NCBI GenBank assembly: GCA_020637235.1
Contig: JACJWG010000008.1
Location: forward strand, 124,001-188,000
Origin: Acidimicrobiaceae bacterium
GTDB taxonomy: Bacteria > Actinomycetota > Acidimicrobiia > Acidimicrobiales > Ilumatobacteraceae
Direction: 5' to 3'
DNA: 64,000 bases
The translations under genes were made by a program, and so were the position numbers. Below the pieces are notes generated by a model. It saw nothing but the letters and a program-made list of their open reading frames with translations. It ran no database searches and was not told the origin of the DNA. Below are positions 33,752 through 42,600 of the stretch, in pieces; positions within the stretch are counted from its first letter, which is position 1; each line of letters begins with the position of its first letter.

Positions 33752-34714
33752 ATGAGCACGAGCGAGGGGTACCGCCGGGGGTTGCACGAACTGGGCGACG
33801 GCTGCCACGCCTACCTGCAACCCGATGGCAGCTGGGGGTGGAGCAACGCGGGGCTGGTGGTCGGCGACGGGGCGTCGCTGCTCGTCGACACCCTGTTCGA
33901 TCTGCCGCTCACCCGCACGATGCTCGACGAGATGGTGGTGCACACACGTACCGCGCCGATCGTGACGCTGGTGAACACGCACGCGAACGGCGACCACTGC
34001 TACGGCAACGAGCTCGTCGGGCAGGCAGAGATCGTCGCGAGCGTCGCCACGGCGCACGAGATGAGCGAGGTGCCACCCGCGATGCTGGCGGCACTCAACG
34101 CCGCGCCCGGCGAGGTGGGCGACCTGTTCCGGTCGTTCTTCGGTGCCTTCCAGTTCGACGGCATCACGCTCACCCCGCCGACGCGCACCTTCGAGCGGCG
34201 GCTGGATCTCGAGGTCGGTGGTCGCCATGTCGAGCTGATCGAGGTGGGTCCGGCACACACTGCCGGCGACACCATCGTCGTCGTGCCCGACGCGAAGACC
34301 GTCTACACGGGCGACATCCTCTTCATCGGCGGCACCCCGATCGTGTGGGCCGGTCCGCTCTCGAACTGGGTGGCGGCCTGCGACCTGATGCTCGGCATGG
34401 ACATCGAGACGGTGGTGCCCGGTCACGGACCGCTCACCGACAAGGGCGGGATCGCCCAGGTGCGCGACTACCTCGACTTCGTCGAACGAGAGGCCACGGC
34501 TCGTCACGACGCCGGCCTCGACGCCTGGGACACCGCGCGCGAATTGGCGCGCACGATCGGCGCCCGCGAGGACTTCGGCACGTGGGGTGAGTTCGGGCGC
34601 ATCGCGGTGAACGTCGAGACGGTGTTCCGCAGCCTCGACCCGTCGCACACCACCCCGGACGTCGTCGAGCAGTTCCGGCGGATGGCGCGCCTCGAGGCGG
34701 GGTCGCCCGCTTGA
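33752..34714 (+). CDS. MBL-fold metallo-hydrolase
   Basis: 320 residues. The zinc-binding motif is modified: NTHANGDHCYGN (H-x-N-x-D-H rather than H-x-H-x-D-H), followed by VGPAHTAGDTIVVVPD and VYTGDILF, VVPGHGPLTDK. The H-to-N change also occurs in some alkylsulfatase/cyclase-type relatives, so activity is likely but not proven. GATACT lies six bases before ATG 33752. A C-terminal helical extension of 80 residues may be a lid. It precedes the cyclase gene by 16 bp. Confidence 0.85.
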   Translation: MSTSEGYRRGLHELGDGCHAYLQPDGSWGWSNAGLVVGDGASLLVDTLFDLPLTRTMLDEMVVHTRTAPIVTLVNTHANGDHCYGNELVGQAEIVASVATAHEMSEVPPAMLAALNAAPGEVGDLFRSFFGAFQFDGITLTPPTRTFERRLDLEVGGRHVELIEVGPAHTAGDTIVVVPDAKTVYTGDILFIGGTPIVWAGPLSNWVAACDLMLGMDIETVVPGHGPLTDKGGIAQVRDYLDFVEREATARHDAGLDAWDTARELARTIGAREDFGTWGEFGRIAVNVETVFRSLDPSHTTPDVVEQFRRMARLEAGSPA

Positions 34715-34730
34715 CCCAGCCCGACGAGTC

Positions 34731-35906
34731 GTGACGCGCGCACCCAGCCACGACGTCGTCGTCGCCGGCGACGGCCCTGCGGCACGTGCGCTCGGCGCCG
34801 CGTGCGTCGAGCGCGGACTCGACGTGGTGCTCGTCGGTCCCGACGACGCGTGGACGTCGACGTTCGGGGCGTGGGTCGACGAGGTCGACCACCGCGATGC
34901 GTTCGCGGCCGAGTTCCCGATCGACGTCGTGTCGCTCACTCGCCGGCGGCTCGATCGCCGCTACGGCGTGTTCCACAATCAACGGCTGCGGCGAGCGCTC
35001 GACCGCGCGCCCCGGCTCACCAGCACCGTCACCGCGGTGCAGCACCACATGTGGGGCGCGGCGATCGACACCGCCGACGGCACCCGGCTCACCGCCCGTC
35101 TGGTGGTCGACGCAACCGGCGCCGGGGTGGTGTCGGCCCGGCGGCCCGATCGAGGGACGGGTCACCAGACGGCGTACGGCTTGGTGTTGCCCGTACGTCC
35201 CGACGTCGGCGGCGACGGCGCGGTGCTGATGGACTGGCGGGCGTCCGGGGGAGCGGGGAAGCGCTCGGCCGCCGAGCCCACGTTCGTGTACCTGGTGCAG
35301 CTGGAGGCCGGCCGGTGGCTCGTGGAGGAGACCTCGCTCGCCCGGCGATCACCGATGCCGATCGACGAGTTGCGTGCACGGCTCGCGGCGCGGCTGGGGG
35401 CCGACCTCACCGGCCGAGCCGAGCACGTCGAGCACGTGTCGATCCCGATGCGTCCCGGGGTGCCGAGTCGTCTGCAGCCGACGGTCGGGTTCGGGGCGGC
35501 CGCGGGATTCGTCCACCCGGCCACGGGCTACTCGGTGACGGCGTCGTTGCGGGCAGCGCCTCGCGTGGCCGCGGCGATCGCCGGGGCACTCGACGGCGAC
35601 GTGCCCGCGGCCGAGGCGTCGCGGCGCGTGTGGGACGCCGTGTGGCCACCGCCTGCCCGGCGGGCGCGTGCGCTCCACGATCAGGGGCTGGCGGCGTTGC
35701 TCCGCCTCGGTGGCGACGACATCCGCCAGTTCTTCGAGTCGTTCTTCGAGCTGCCCGTCGAGGTGTGGGCGCCGTACCTCCGCGTCGACGTCGGAGCGGC
35801 CGAGGTGTCGCGGGCGATGAGCGCGGTGTTCGCCCGCGTGCCGTGGCCGGTCAGGACGCGGCTGGCGGCGGGGAGTCCGGTGGCGTTCGCCCGGCTGCTG
35901 CGCTGA
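34731..35906 (+). CDS. lycopene-cyclase-family FAD-dependent protein (CrtY/CrtL-like)
   Basis: 391 residues. N-terminal dinucleotide-binding segment VVVAGDGPAARALGAAC, then FGAWVDEVD, RYGVFHNQRLRRAL, VVDATG and FGAAAGFVHPATGYSVTASLRAAP, matching plant-type lycopene cyclases. The hallmark F-L-E-E-T is replaced by WLVEETSLA (E-E-T retained). It would cyclise the ends of lycopene, but no other carotenoid gene is in the window. GTG 34731. The last 56 bp overlap the convergent SURF1 gene. Confidence 0.78.
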   Translation: MTRAPSHDVVVAGDGPAARALGAACVERGLDVVLVGPDDAWTSTFGAWVDEVDHRDAFAAEFPIDVVSLTRRRLDRRYGVFHNQRLRRALDRAPRLTSTVTAVQHHMWGAAIDTADGTRLTARLVVDATGAGVVSARRPDRGTGHQTAYGLVLPVRPDVGGDGAVLMDWRASGGAGKRSAAEPTFVYLVQLEAGRWLVEETSLARRSPMPIDELRARLAARLGADLTGRAEHVEHVSIPMRPGVPSRLQPTVGFGAAAGFVHPATGYSVTASLRAAPRVAAAIAGALDGDVPAAEASRRVWDAVWPPPARRARALHDQGLAALLRLGGDDIRQFFESFFELPVEVWAPYLRVDVGAAEVSRAMSAVFARVPWPVRTRLAAGSPVAFARLLR

Positions 35907-36663
35907 CGGGAGGAGCGGCGGGTTCGCCTGGGGAGCTGCCGACGTCGATGCGGTGCTGGCGGACGCTGCGCCGCACGGCGAGCACCCAGCCGATCGCGAC
36001 GGCGGTCGCGAAGATCCACCACTGCACCATGTACGACAGGTGCGGGCCCTCCGTGAGGTCGGGATCGGGCACGGGGATCGGGAGGTCTCCCTCGGACGGA
36101 TCGCTCGCGAGCAGGTCGAGGTACACGGGCAGCACCGGTCCGGGGAGCTGCTCGGCGAGGCGGGGCACGTCGATGCGGAACACTTCGTCGAGCTCACCGT
36201 CGCCCTCGGTGAGCCCGCCCAACCGGCGTTCCTGCGACGCGCGTAGCCGTCCCGTCAGCTCCACCGTGCCGACGGGCGGTGCGGGGACCTCGGCGGCATC
36301 CGGCACGAACCCACGGTTCACCAACAGCAGCGTGCCGTCCCCGAGCTCGAACGGGGTGACGACGCCGACGCCGCTCGCACCCTGCTGCGACAGGTTCACC
36401 ACCACCACCTGCTCGTCCGGCAGATAGGTACCGGTCGCAGTCACGGTGCGCCACTGCACGATGTCGGGTTCGACGTCGACCGTGGCGATCTCCTCGATCG
36501 ACACGACCGGTTCGGCGGCGCGATCGCGCACCTCGGCGTTGAAGTCCTTGCGGTCCTCCCACCGGCCGAGCTGCCACAGCCCGAGCATCACCATCCCGAC
36601 GACCGCAGCCACGACGAGCAGGTGGAAGCCGAGCCAGCGGGGTCGGAGGAGGAAGCGGTACAT
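35851..36663 (-). CDS. SURF1 family protein
   Basis: 270 residues. N-terminal helix LGFHLLVVAAVVGMVMLGLWQLGRW, with the conserved L-G-x-W-Q-x-x-R pattern, and a C-terminal helix around YMVQWWIFATAVAIGWVLAV; between them a periplasmic beta-rich domain with LLVNRGFVPDAAE (N-R-G-[FW]-V-P). SURF1 helps haem insertion into cytochrome c oxidase. A Pro/Ser/Ala tail follows. TAGCGT lies eight bases before ATG 36663 and overlaps the minus-10 box of the divergent SDR gene. Confidence 0.92.
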   Translation of the reverse strand: MYRFLLRPRWLGFHLLVVAAVVGMVMLGLWQLGRWEDRKDFNAEVRDRAAEPVVSIEEIATVDVEPDIVQWRTVTATGTYLPDEQVVVVNLSQQGASGVGVVTPFELGDGTLLLVNRGFVPDAAEVPAPPVGTVELTGRLRASQERRLGGLTEGDGELDEVFRIDVPRLAEQLPGPVLPVYLDLLASDPSEGDLPIPVPDPDLTEGPHLSYMVQWWIFATAVAIGWVLAVRRSVRQHRIDVGSSPGEPAAPPVSAAAGRTPPDSPPPAAS

Positions 36664-36687
36664 CGGCGCCGACGCTACTGTCACGCC

Positions 36688-37473
36688 GTGTTCGAACCGA
36701 TGCGGCCCACGATCGCGCTCGTCACAGGTGCCGGGAGCGCCGGCGGTATCGGGTTCGCCGCGGCTCGACGGCTGGCGCGACGTGGCCACCACGTCGTGGT
36801 GGTGGCGACGAGCGACCGGGTCCACGACCGCGCCGCAGACCTGGTGGCCGACGGCGGAACGGCCACCGGGGAGATCTGCGATCTGCGTGATGCATCCGCC
36901 GTGGCCGAGCTGGTGGAACGATGCTCCGCGATCGGCCCGCTGCAGGTGCTGGTGAACAATGCCGGCATGACGTCGCAGGCGGCGGGTTCGGACGCGGCCG
37001 GCCTCGCCGAGCACCTGACGCCGGAGGCGTGGGACGACACGTTGGCCCGGAACCTCACGTCGGCGTTCTTGGTGTGCCGATCGGTGATCCCGGCGATGCG
37101 CGCCCTCGGAGGTGGTCGGATCGTGAACGTGGCCTCGACCACCGGTCCGCTGTCGGCGTTCGAGGGTGCGAGCGCCTACGCCGCGGCGAAGGCCGGCATG
37201 GTGGGCTTCACGCGAGCGCTCGCACTGGAGGTCGCAGCCGCCGGGATCACGGTGAACGCCGTCGCGCCGGGGTGGATCGACACACCGTCGGCCACGGAGG
37301 GCGAGCGACTCGCCGGCCGCGCGTCGCCCGTGGGGCGCAGCGGGACAGCGGACGAGGTGGCCGCGGCGATCGAGTTCCTCGCCTCGGCCGACGCGTCGTA
37401 CGTCACCGGCACGATGCTGGTGGTGGACGGCGGCAATGCCGTCGTGGAGGACCTCAGCCGTTCGTCTGGTTGA
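36688..37473 (+). CDS. SDR family oxidoreductase (3-oxoacyl-ACP-reductase-like)
   Basis: 261 residues. TGAGSAGGIGFAAARRLARR is the cofactor motif with an extra residue, VNNAGMTS, active-site VASTTGPLS and AYAAAKAG (Y-x-x-x-K), VNAVAPGWIDTP, and SYVTGTMLVVDGG at the end as in FabG-type members. R/K-free acidic position after strand 2 is absent (VVATSDRV), which leans to NADP(H). GTG 36688 has TACTGT six bases upstream. Substrate unknown. Confidence 0.9.
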   Translation: MFEPMRPTIALVTGAGSAGGIGFAAARRLARRGHHVVVVATSDRVHDRAADLVADGGTATGEICDLRDASAVAELVERCSAIGPLQVLVNNAGMTSQAAGSDAAGLAEHLTPEAWDDTLARNLTSAFLVCRSVIPAMRALGGGRIVNVASTTGPLSAFEGASAYAAAKAGMVGFTRALALEVAAAGITVNAVAPGWIDTPSATEGERLAGRASPVGRSGTADEVAAAIEFLASADASYVTGTMLVVDGGNAVVEDLSRSSG

Positions 37474-37990
37474 CGGTCATCGCGACGACCGCCTGGCCGT
37501 CCTGCGACGGATCGACGCTGACCGTGAAGAACACGTCGTACGCGCCGGAGAAGCTGGCCACTGCGCCGTACTGGTCGCCCGCGCCGGACTCGGTGGCCTG
37601 CATCTCGCCATAGCCGAGCTCGGCGGTCATCTCGTTGCGGAACATGTCGAACGTCGCCTTCGCGTCGTCGGCCGTGAGGTACGACACGATCCAGCCCTTG
37701 GTCTCGCCGTCGCTCACCGATGTCGCGCTCGTCACCTGCCACGTGTCGAACGTGGGCATCTCCGCCGGCCAGTCGTCGGGGAGCTCGGTCCCGGTGGACA
37801 CCGAGCCGTCCGCGGTCTCGACCTTCACCACCTCGCCGTCATCGGACAGTTCGATGTCGACGTCCTCGCCCTGGGCGGCCGCTGCGGCCTCGATCGCCCG
37901 TTCCGCCGACGACTCGTCGCCGCCGCAGCCCACCAGCAGCAACAGCAGTGACGGCGGGACGAGCAGGGGCAGTGCGCGGGAGGTTCGCAT
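37454..37990 (-). CDS. secreted lipoprotein, unknown function
   Basis: 178 residues. Signal peptide with lipobox LLLLLVGCGGDES (Cys22). The mature part is acidic (GEDVDIELSDDGEVVKVETA) with a C-terminal domain that includes SYLTADDAKATFDMFRNEMTAEL and YDVFFTVSVDPSQDGQAVVAMTV; no enzyme motif. Its 3' end overlaps the convergent SDR gene by 20 bp. Confidence 0.75.
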   Translation of the reverse strand: MRTSRALPLLVPPSLLLLLVGCGGDESSAERAIEAAAAAQGEDVDIELSDDGEVVKVETADGSVSTGTELPDDWPAEMPTFDTWQVTSATSVSDGETKGWIVSYLTADDAKATFDMFRNEMTAELGYGEMQATESGAGDQYGAVASFSGAYDVFFTVSVDPSQDGQAVVAMTVNQTNG

Positions 37991-38075
37991 GACCGATTGT
38001 CGTCACGGGTGCCGTCGACCTTGAGGTCCAAATGCGCCGGACCGCGCGAGTTCGCCAGGGGTAGCCTCACCGGCC

Positions 38076-39323
38076 ATGGGGATCGTCGACGCGGTCAGTC
38101 CGCCGCGCCTCGGCACGGCCTATCGGCGTCTGCTGGCCTCGTCATGGATCACCAACCTCGGCGACGGTGTCGGCCTCGCTGCCGGGCCACTGCTGGTGGC
38201 GTCGCAGACCGACGACGCATTCCTCGTGGCCATGGCGGCACTCCTGCAACGACTGCCGTGGCTCCTGCTCGGCCTGCACGCCGGCGTGGTGGCCGATCGT
38301 CACGATCGCCGGCGCATCGTGGTGGTCGCGAACCTCGCCCGGGCCGCCGTGCTGCTCGCGCTCACCGTCGCAGCGATGGTCGACGGGCTCGGCGTCGCGG
38401 TGGTGCTCGTGTCGGTGTTCCTGATCGGCACGGCCGAGGTGTTCGCCGACACGACGGCGAACACGCTGATGCCGATGATCGTGGCGCCCGGCGATCTCGG
38501 GCTCGCGAACTCGCGCGTGCAGGCCGGGCACGTGGTGGTGAACCAGCTGGCCGGCCCGCCGATCGGTGCGTTCCTGTTCGCCGTGGGGATCGCCTGGCCG
38601 CTCGCCGCGCAGGTGGTGCTCTTCGTCGCCGGAGCCGCCGCGCTCACGCGCGTGGCGCTGCCGGCACCAGAGCGACGGCTGGACGAACGCCGCGCCCGCC
38701 ACGAGATCGCCGAGGGGTTGCGGTGGCTGTGGACCAACCGGCCGGTGCGCACGCTGACGATCACGGTGGTCAGCTTCAACGTCACCTTCGGCGCGGCGTG
38801 GTCGGTGCTCGTCCTGGTCGCGTCCGAGCGGCTCGGTCTCGGCGAGGTGGGGTTCGGCGTGCTCACCACGATGAGCGCCCTCGGTGCCGTGCTGGGCGCA
38901 TGGGGGTACGCCCGCCTCGCGTCGAAGGTCAGCCTGGCCGACATCATGCGCGCGGGCCTCGTGATCGAGACCGTCACCCACCTCACGCTGGCCACCACCA
39001 CCTCCCCGTTGCTGGCGATGCCGGTGCTGTTCCTGTTCGGTGTCCACGAGGCGGCCTGGGGGACGACGGCGGTGTCGATCCGGCAGCGGGCGGTGCCCGA
39101 CGAACTGCAGGGTCGCGTCGCATCGGCCTATCTGCTCGGTGTGTTCGGCGGCCTCGTGGTCGGAGCGGCGCTCGGCGGCGTGCTCGCCGGCGCGTGGGGT
39201 GTGACCGCGCCGTTCTGGTTCGCGTTCGTCGGGTCGGCACTCATCCTGGTGCTCATCTGGCGCACGCTCGAAGGGATCTCGCACGCCGGCGAGGAGTCCT
39301 CACTCGTGGTCGCGGCGCCCTGA
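38076..39323 (+). CDS. MFS transporter (MFS_3/enterobactin-exporter-like)
   Basis: 415 residues, 12 helices. SSWITNLGDGVGLAAGPLLVASQT and LHAGVVADRHDRRRIVVVANLARA are the pattern of the MFS_3/EntS subgroup of exporters; the second half repeats ADIMRAGLVIETVTHLTLA and SIRQRAVPDELQGRVASAYLL. Substrate unknown. ATG 38076 has TAGCCT eight bases upstream. Confidence 0.88.
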   Translation: MGIVDAVSPPRLGTAYRRLLASSWITNLGDGVGLAAGPLLVASQTDDAFLVAMAALLQRLPWLLLGLHAGVVADRHDRRRIVVVANLARAAVLLALTVAAMVDGLGVAVVLVSVFLIGTAEVFADTTANTLMPMIVAPGDLGLANSRVQAGHVVVNQLAGPPIGAFLFAVGIAWPLAAQVVLFVAGAAALTRVALPAPERRLDERRARHEIAEGLRWLWTNRPVRTLTITVVSFNVTFGAAWSVLVLVASERLGLGEVGFGVLTTMSALGAVLGAWGYARLASKVSLADIMRAGLVIETVTHLTLATTTSPLLAMPVLFLFGVHEAAWGTTAVSIRQRAVPDELQGRVASAYLLGVFGGLVVGAALGGVLAGAWGVTAPFWFAFVGSALILVLIWRTLEGISHAGEESSLVVAAP

Positions 39324-39348
39324 GCCGCCGGGCGCTACCGTCGACCTC

Positions 39349-39837
39349 ATGGCCGGCGAGCTGCCCGACTTCCACATCCCCCACGCCGAGAAGATCGAGT
39401 GGATGATCGAGACGAACGGTTGGGCGCTCGAACCGGTGGCGGCCCGCACCGACGTCGACCCGCCCGTGCCCGGCTACGCCTACACGATCGGCTTCCCGGC
39501 GACGTTCGGGTTCCCGGAGGTGCTCGTGTTCGGGCTCACCCCGGCCGCCACCAACGGGTTGATGGGATTGGTGGCCGACCTGCTGCGCGGCGGCACCGAG
39601 ATCCCGCTCGGGGTGGAGCTCGTCGGACTGTTCGACAACGACCTGCGGTGCGTGTTCGCTCCCGTCGACGTCGGCGAGTGGGGTGCACTGACGGAGGTCG
39701 CGACGGCGTGGTACCGGGGCGGGGGCTACCAGGTGGTGCAGTTGTTGTGGCCCGACCGCAACGGCTTCCTGCCCACCGAGGCCGGCTTCGACCAGCGGGT
39801 GCGCCCCGCGCAACCGGTGATCGGCGCCGCAGGCTGA
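39349..39837 (+). CDS. DUF4262 domain-containing protein
   Basis: 162 residues. The family pattern is visible as YAYTIGFPATFGFPEVLVFG, then LGVELVGLFDNDLRCVFAPV and YQVVQLLWPDRNGFLPTEAGF. Function of DUF4262 is unknown; it occurs widely in actinobacteria. TACCGT lies seven bases before ATG 39349. Confidence 0.85.
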   Translation: MAGELPDFHIPHAEKIEWMIETNGWALEPVAARTDVDPPVPGYAYTIGFPATFGFPEVLVFGLTPAATNGLMGLVADLLRGGTEIPLGVELVGLFDNDLRCVFAPVDVGEWGALTEVATAWYRGGGYQVVQLLWPDRNGFLPTEAGFDQRVRPAQPVIGAAG

Positions 39838-39865
39838 CAGGCGCCGACGCAGCGTCGCCCGTCGA

Positions 39866-40741
39866 TCAGAGGTCGCCGCCGCCGTCGTCGCCGGCGCCCG
39901 GATCGTCGGTCTCGAACCGCCCGAAGCCGTCGATCAGCTGACTGGTCGTGACGAAGCGGTATCCCTCCTCGAGGTACCGCTCGACCACGTCGGGCAGCGC
40001 GTCGATCTCGGTCCGGCGGGCCAGCATCAGATCGGCGTCGGGGCCGGTGAGGTCGAAGCCCGACCGGCCGATGCCGTCGTGGAAGATGACGATCGCGCCT
40101 TCGTGCACGCTGTCGACGTAGTTGGTACGCACACCGACCATGTCGTCGATCTCGGTCCCGATGCCGGGGTCGCGGCTCACCGACCACATCGCGACGTCGT
40201 GACCGATCGACGCCGCGGCGGAGAGCAGGGTGCCGGTGATGTGGCCCTTCACCGGCCGGAACCACCGTGGCCGGTCGCCGAGCACCGACGCCACCGCGTC
40301 GGCCCCGAGCTCGACCGTGCGGCGCACCTCGTCGATCGACTGGGTGGCAGCGCTGTAGTGGTCGTAGGTGTGGTTCGCGATCTCGTGGCCGTCGGCGATC
40401 ATCCGGGCGACGTGGTCGGGGTACTTCTCGACCAGCTTCCCGATCAGGAAGAACGTGGCGGGAACGTGGTAGCGGTCGAGGACGTCCATCACCTCGTTCG
40501 AGAACTGCTTCGTCGGCCCGTCGTCGAAGGTGAGTGCCAATACCCGCTCGTCAGTGGTGACGCTCCACCAGACGTTGACCGCGCCTCGCTGCTGGCCGGC
40601 GCGCACGGACTGCTGGTAGTTGCCGTCGAGCTGGGTGGCGCCGAGGTGGTGGCCGAGGGCGTAGGTACCCACCGGTGCGGCGACCGCGGCGACGCCGGCA
40701 CTGCCGAGGCCGGCGCGACGGAGGAACGTCCGACGGTCCAC
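39866..40741 (-). CDS. Tat-exported polysaccharide deacetylase (NodB/CE4)
   Basis: 291 residues. Starts VDRRTFLRRAGLGSAGVAAV, a twin-arginine signal with the RR-x-F-L motif. The NodB domain has ALTFDDGPTKQ (T-F-D-D-G-P), ANHTYDHYSAA (H-[ST]-x-x-H variant: H-T-Y-D-H), FRPVKGHITG and GAIVIFHDGIG. It would de-N-acetylate peptidoglycan or another glycan outside the cytoplasm. Asp/Gly-rich C-terminal tail. GTG 40741 was chosen as the last start before the RR motif. Confidence 0.88.
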   Translation of the reverse strand: MDRRTFLRRAGLGSAGVAAVAAPVGTYALGHHLGATQLDGNYQQSVRAGQQRGAVNVWWSVTTDERVLALTFDDGPTKQFSNEVMDVLDRYHVPATFFLIGKLVEKYPDHVARMIADGHEIANHTYDHYSAATQSIDEVRRTVELGADAVASVLGDRPRWFRPVKGHITGTLLSAAASIGHDVAMWSVSRDPGIGTEIDDMVGVRTNYVDSVHEGAIVIFHDGIGRSGFDLTGPDADLMLARRTEIDALPDVVERYLEEGYRFVTTSQLIDGFGRFETDDPGAGDDGGGDL

Positions 40742-40752
40742 GTGGACGTGCG

Positions 40753-41013
40753 TCAGCGACCTGCCGGCGTCGCAGCCGAGCCGAGCGTGCGGGTCTCGTT
40801 GAGCTCGCGGGCGAGTTCGTCGAGGGCGTCCACCTCGTGGTCGAGCAGTCGGCGCTGCCGATCGACGGGCAGTCCAGCGGCGCGCACGAGTGCCGGGAAC
40901 ACCTCGCCGGGCATCTCGAGCACCTGCTGCATCGCAGCCGCCAGCGCGCCGACGGGATCGCCGTCGTAGTCGGCGAGCAACGTCTCGACGTCTCGTTTGC
41001 GGAGGGAACGCAC
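40753..41013 (-). CDS. small helical protein of unknown function
   Basis: 86 residues, VRSLRKRDVETLLADYDGDP, then ALAAAMQQVLEMPGEVFPAL and a helix LLDHEVDALDELARELNETR. Not recognised. GTG 41013 has CACACT six bases upstream, consistent with the leaderless pattern; earlier in-frame GTG codons exist. It lies 11 bp from the deacetylase start and may be co-transcribed with it. Confidence 0.6.
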   Translation of the reverse strand: MRSLRKRDVETLLADYDGDPVGALAAAMQQVLEMPGEVFPALVRAAGLPVDRQRRLLDHEVDALDELARELNETRTLGSAATPAGR

Positions 41014-41106
41014 GTCGACAGTGTGCCAGTGGGCGGTCGGGATCGGACACCCCGACGGGTCGTCGTGGACCCGCCGTCGAGGTTCGTGCAAGCCGCTGGT
41101 CGCAGG

Positions 41107-42336
41107 TCAGGCGACGGCGACCGCCAGGTGGCGGCGGTCGTCGACGACGTGCGGCACCCGGTGCTCGGCGAGCAGATCGAGGAACGGCACGGCGTCGAAC
41201 GCCTCGGGACCGAGCACGCCCGCACCGGTCCATTCACCGTGCGCGAGCAGTTCGCAGGCGACCACGGGGTGGACGGCGGTCTGCCACACGACGGCCTGGT
41301 GGCCGTACTCGCGCATGGTCCACTCGTTGTCGACGACCTGGTAGATGTACGACTCGCGCGGGGTGCCGTCCTTCGCGAGACCGCGGACCAGCGAACCGGC
41401 GCAGGTGCGGCCGCGCATGCGGTCGCCGAGCTCGGCCGGGTTGGGCAACACGGCGGCGACGAGGTCGCGTGGCGCCACCTCCACGCCGCGGACGGTGACC
41501 GGCTTCGTGCTGTCGAGGCCGAGCTTGTGGAGCGTGGCGAGGACGTCGATGAACTCGTCGCCGAGGCCGTACTTGAACGTGACCCGACCGACGTCGAGCC
41601 ACTTCGGCATGAGGATCACCTCTTCGTGCTCGACGTTCACGCACGCGAGCGGCCCGATGCCCTCGGGGAAGTCGAAGGTCTCGGGTTCGCTGAACGGGGC
41701 CGTGGTGAACCAGCCGCGCTCGCGCTCGTACACGATCGGCGGATTGAGGCACTCCTCGATCGTCGTCCAGATCGAGAACGTCGGGGCGAAGGCGAAGCCG
41801 TCGATCACGAGATCGCTGCCGTCGCGGACCCCCACCTCGTCGATCCGGCTGAACAGGTGGTCGGCGGCGTAGCGGGCGGCGACGTCGGAGAAGCCGGGCT
41901 CGACACCCATGCCCACGAGTGCGAGTTGGCCGCGGGCCTCCCACTCGTGGGCGACGGCGAACTGCGCGTCGCCGAGCATGACGCCCGGCGTGTGGTACGG
42001 GTCGGTCGGGTGCGGGCTCGACATGTGCATCGCCATGTCGAGGTAGTGGCAGCCCGCTGCGAAGGCGGCGTCGAAGATGGGCGGGTTCAGCCGCGGGTCG
42101 CACGCGTTGACGACGATGTCGGCGCGCATCGACTGCATCAGCTGTACCAGGTCGGCGCGGTCGGACGCATCGACCCGGCGTGACGTGACGCGCGGTGACG
42201 CCGCTCGCGCCGCCGCCCGATCGGCGCGAGCGGCATCGATGTCCGCCACGACGATCTGTTCGAACACCGGTCGACGCGCTGCGATCGACGCGAACGCGGC
42301 CCCGACCCCACCGGACCCCACCACGAGCACTCTCAT
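41107..42336 (-). CDS. saccharopine dehydrogenase family protein
   Basis: 409 residues. MRVLVVGSGGVGAAFASIAAR is the NAD(P) motif; VVNACDPRLNPPIFDAAF and CHYLDMAMHMSSP, VGMGVEPGFSDVAARYAA match the LYS9-like group that includes carboxynorspermidine synthase and L-lysine dehydrogenases. Exact reaction unknown. TATGCT lies eight bases before ATG 42336, with a 17-bp spacer to TGACGC that overlaps the first of three 21-bp-spaced repeats. Confidence 0.87.
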   Translation of the reverse strand: MRVLVVGSGGVGAAFASIAARRPVFEQIVVADIDAARADRAAARAASPRVTSRRVDASDRADLVQLMQSMRADIVVNACDPRLNPPIFDAAFAAGCHYLDMAMHMSSPHPTDPYHTPGVMLGDAQFAVAHEWEARGQLALVGMGVEPGFSDVAARYAADHLFSRIDEVGVRDGSDLVIDGFAFAPTFSIWTTIEECLNPPIVYERERGWFTTAPFSEPETFDFPEGIGPLACVNVEHEEVILMPKWLDVGRVTFKYGLGDEFIDVLATLHKLGLDSTKPVTVRGVEVAPRDLVAAVLPNPAELGDRMRGRTCAGSLVRGLAKDGTPRESYIYQVVDNEWTMREYGHQAVVWQTAVHPVVACELLAHGEWTGAGVLGPEAFDAVPFLDLLAEHRVPHVVDDRRHLAVAVA

Positions 42337-42344
42337 GCGGTGGC

Positions 42345-42420
42345 AGCATAGCACGACGCTGATTGGTGCGTCAGTCGAATCGTGCGACGAGTCAGTCAGC
42401 CTGACGTGTGAGTCAGTCAG
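42345..42420. promoter_or_regulatory. promoter with three 21-bp-phased GTCAGTC repeats
   Basis: Minus-strand promoter TGACGC (complement 42368-42373), 17 bp, TATGCT (complement 42345-42350) for the saccharopine-dehydrogenase-like gene. Three direct repeats start at 42368 (GCGTCAGTCGA), 42389 and 42410 (both GAGTCAGTCAG), exactly 21 bp apart, i.e. two helical turns. They lie at and upstream of the minus-35 box in the divergent interval toward the acyl-CoA synthetase. Likely binding array for a cooperative regulator. Confidence 0.6.
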
Positions 42421-42600
42421 GTGTCGGGTGCGTGTCGCGGAGGTGTCGAGCTCGCGATTCACCCCGGGATCCGACCGTCGCCCCGCCGATCGCGGTGGCC
42501 CATCCGCCTGCGTCGCGTGCGCTGAACTTCGCTACGGTCGGGGCTCCGCCGGCGATCGCCGGGTCCGGGGAACCATCCGACACCGTCTCTTGGGGGGACC

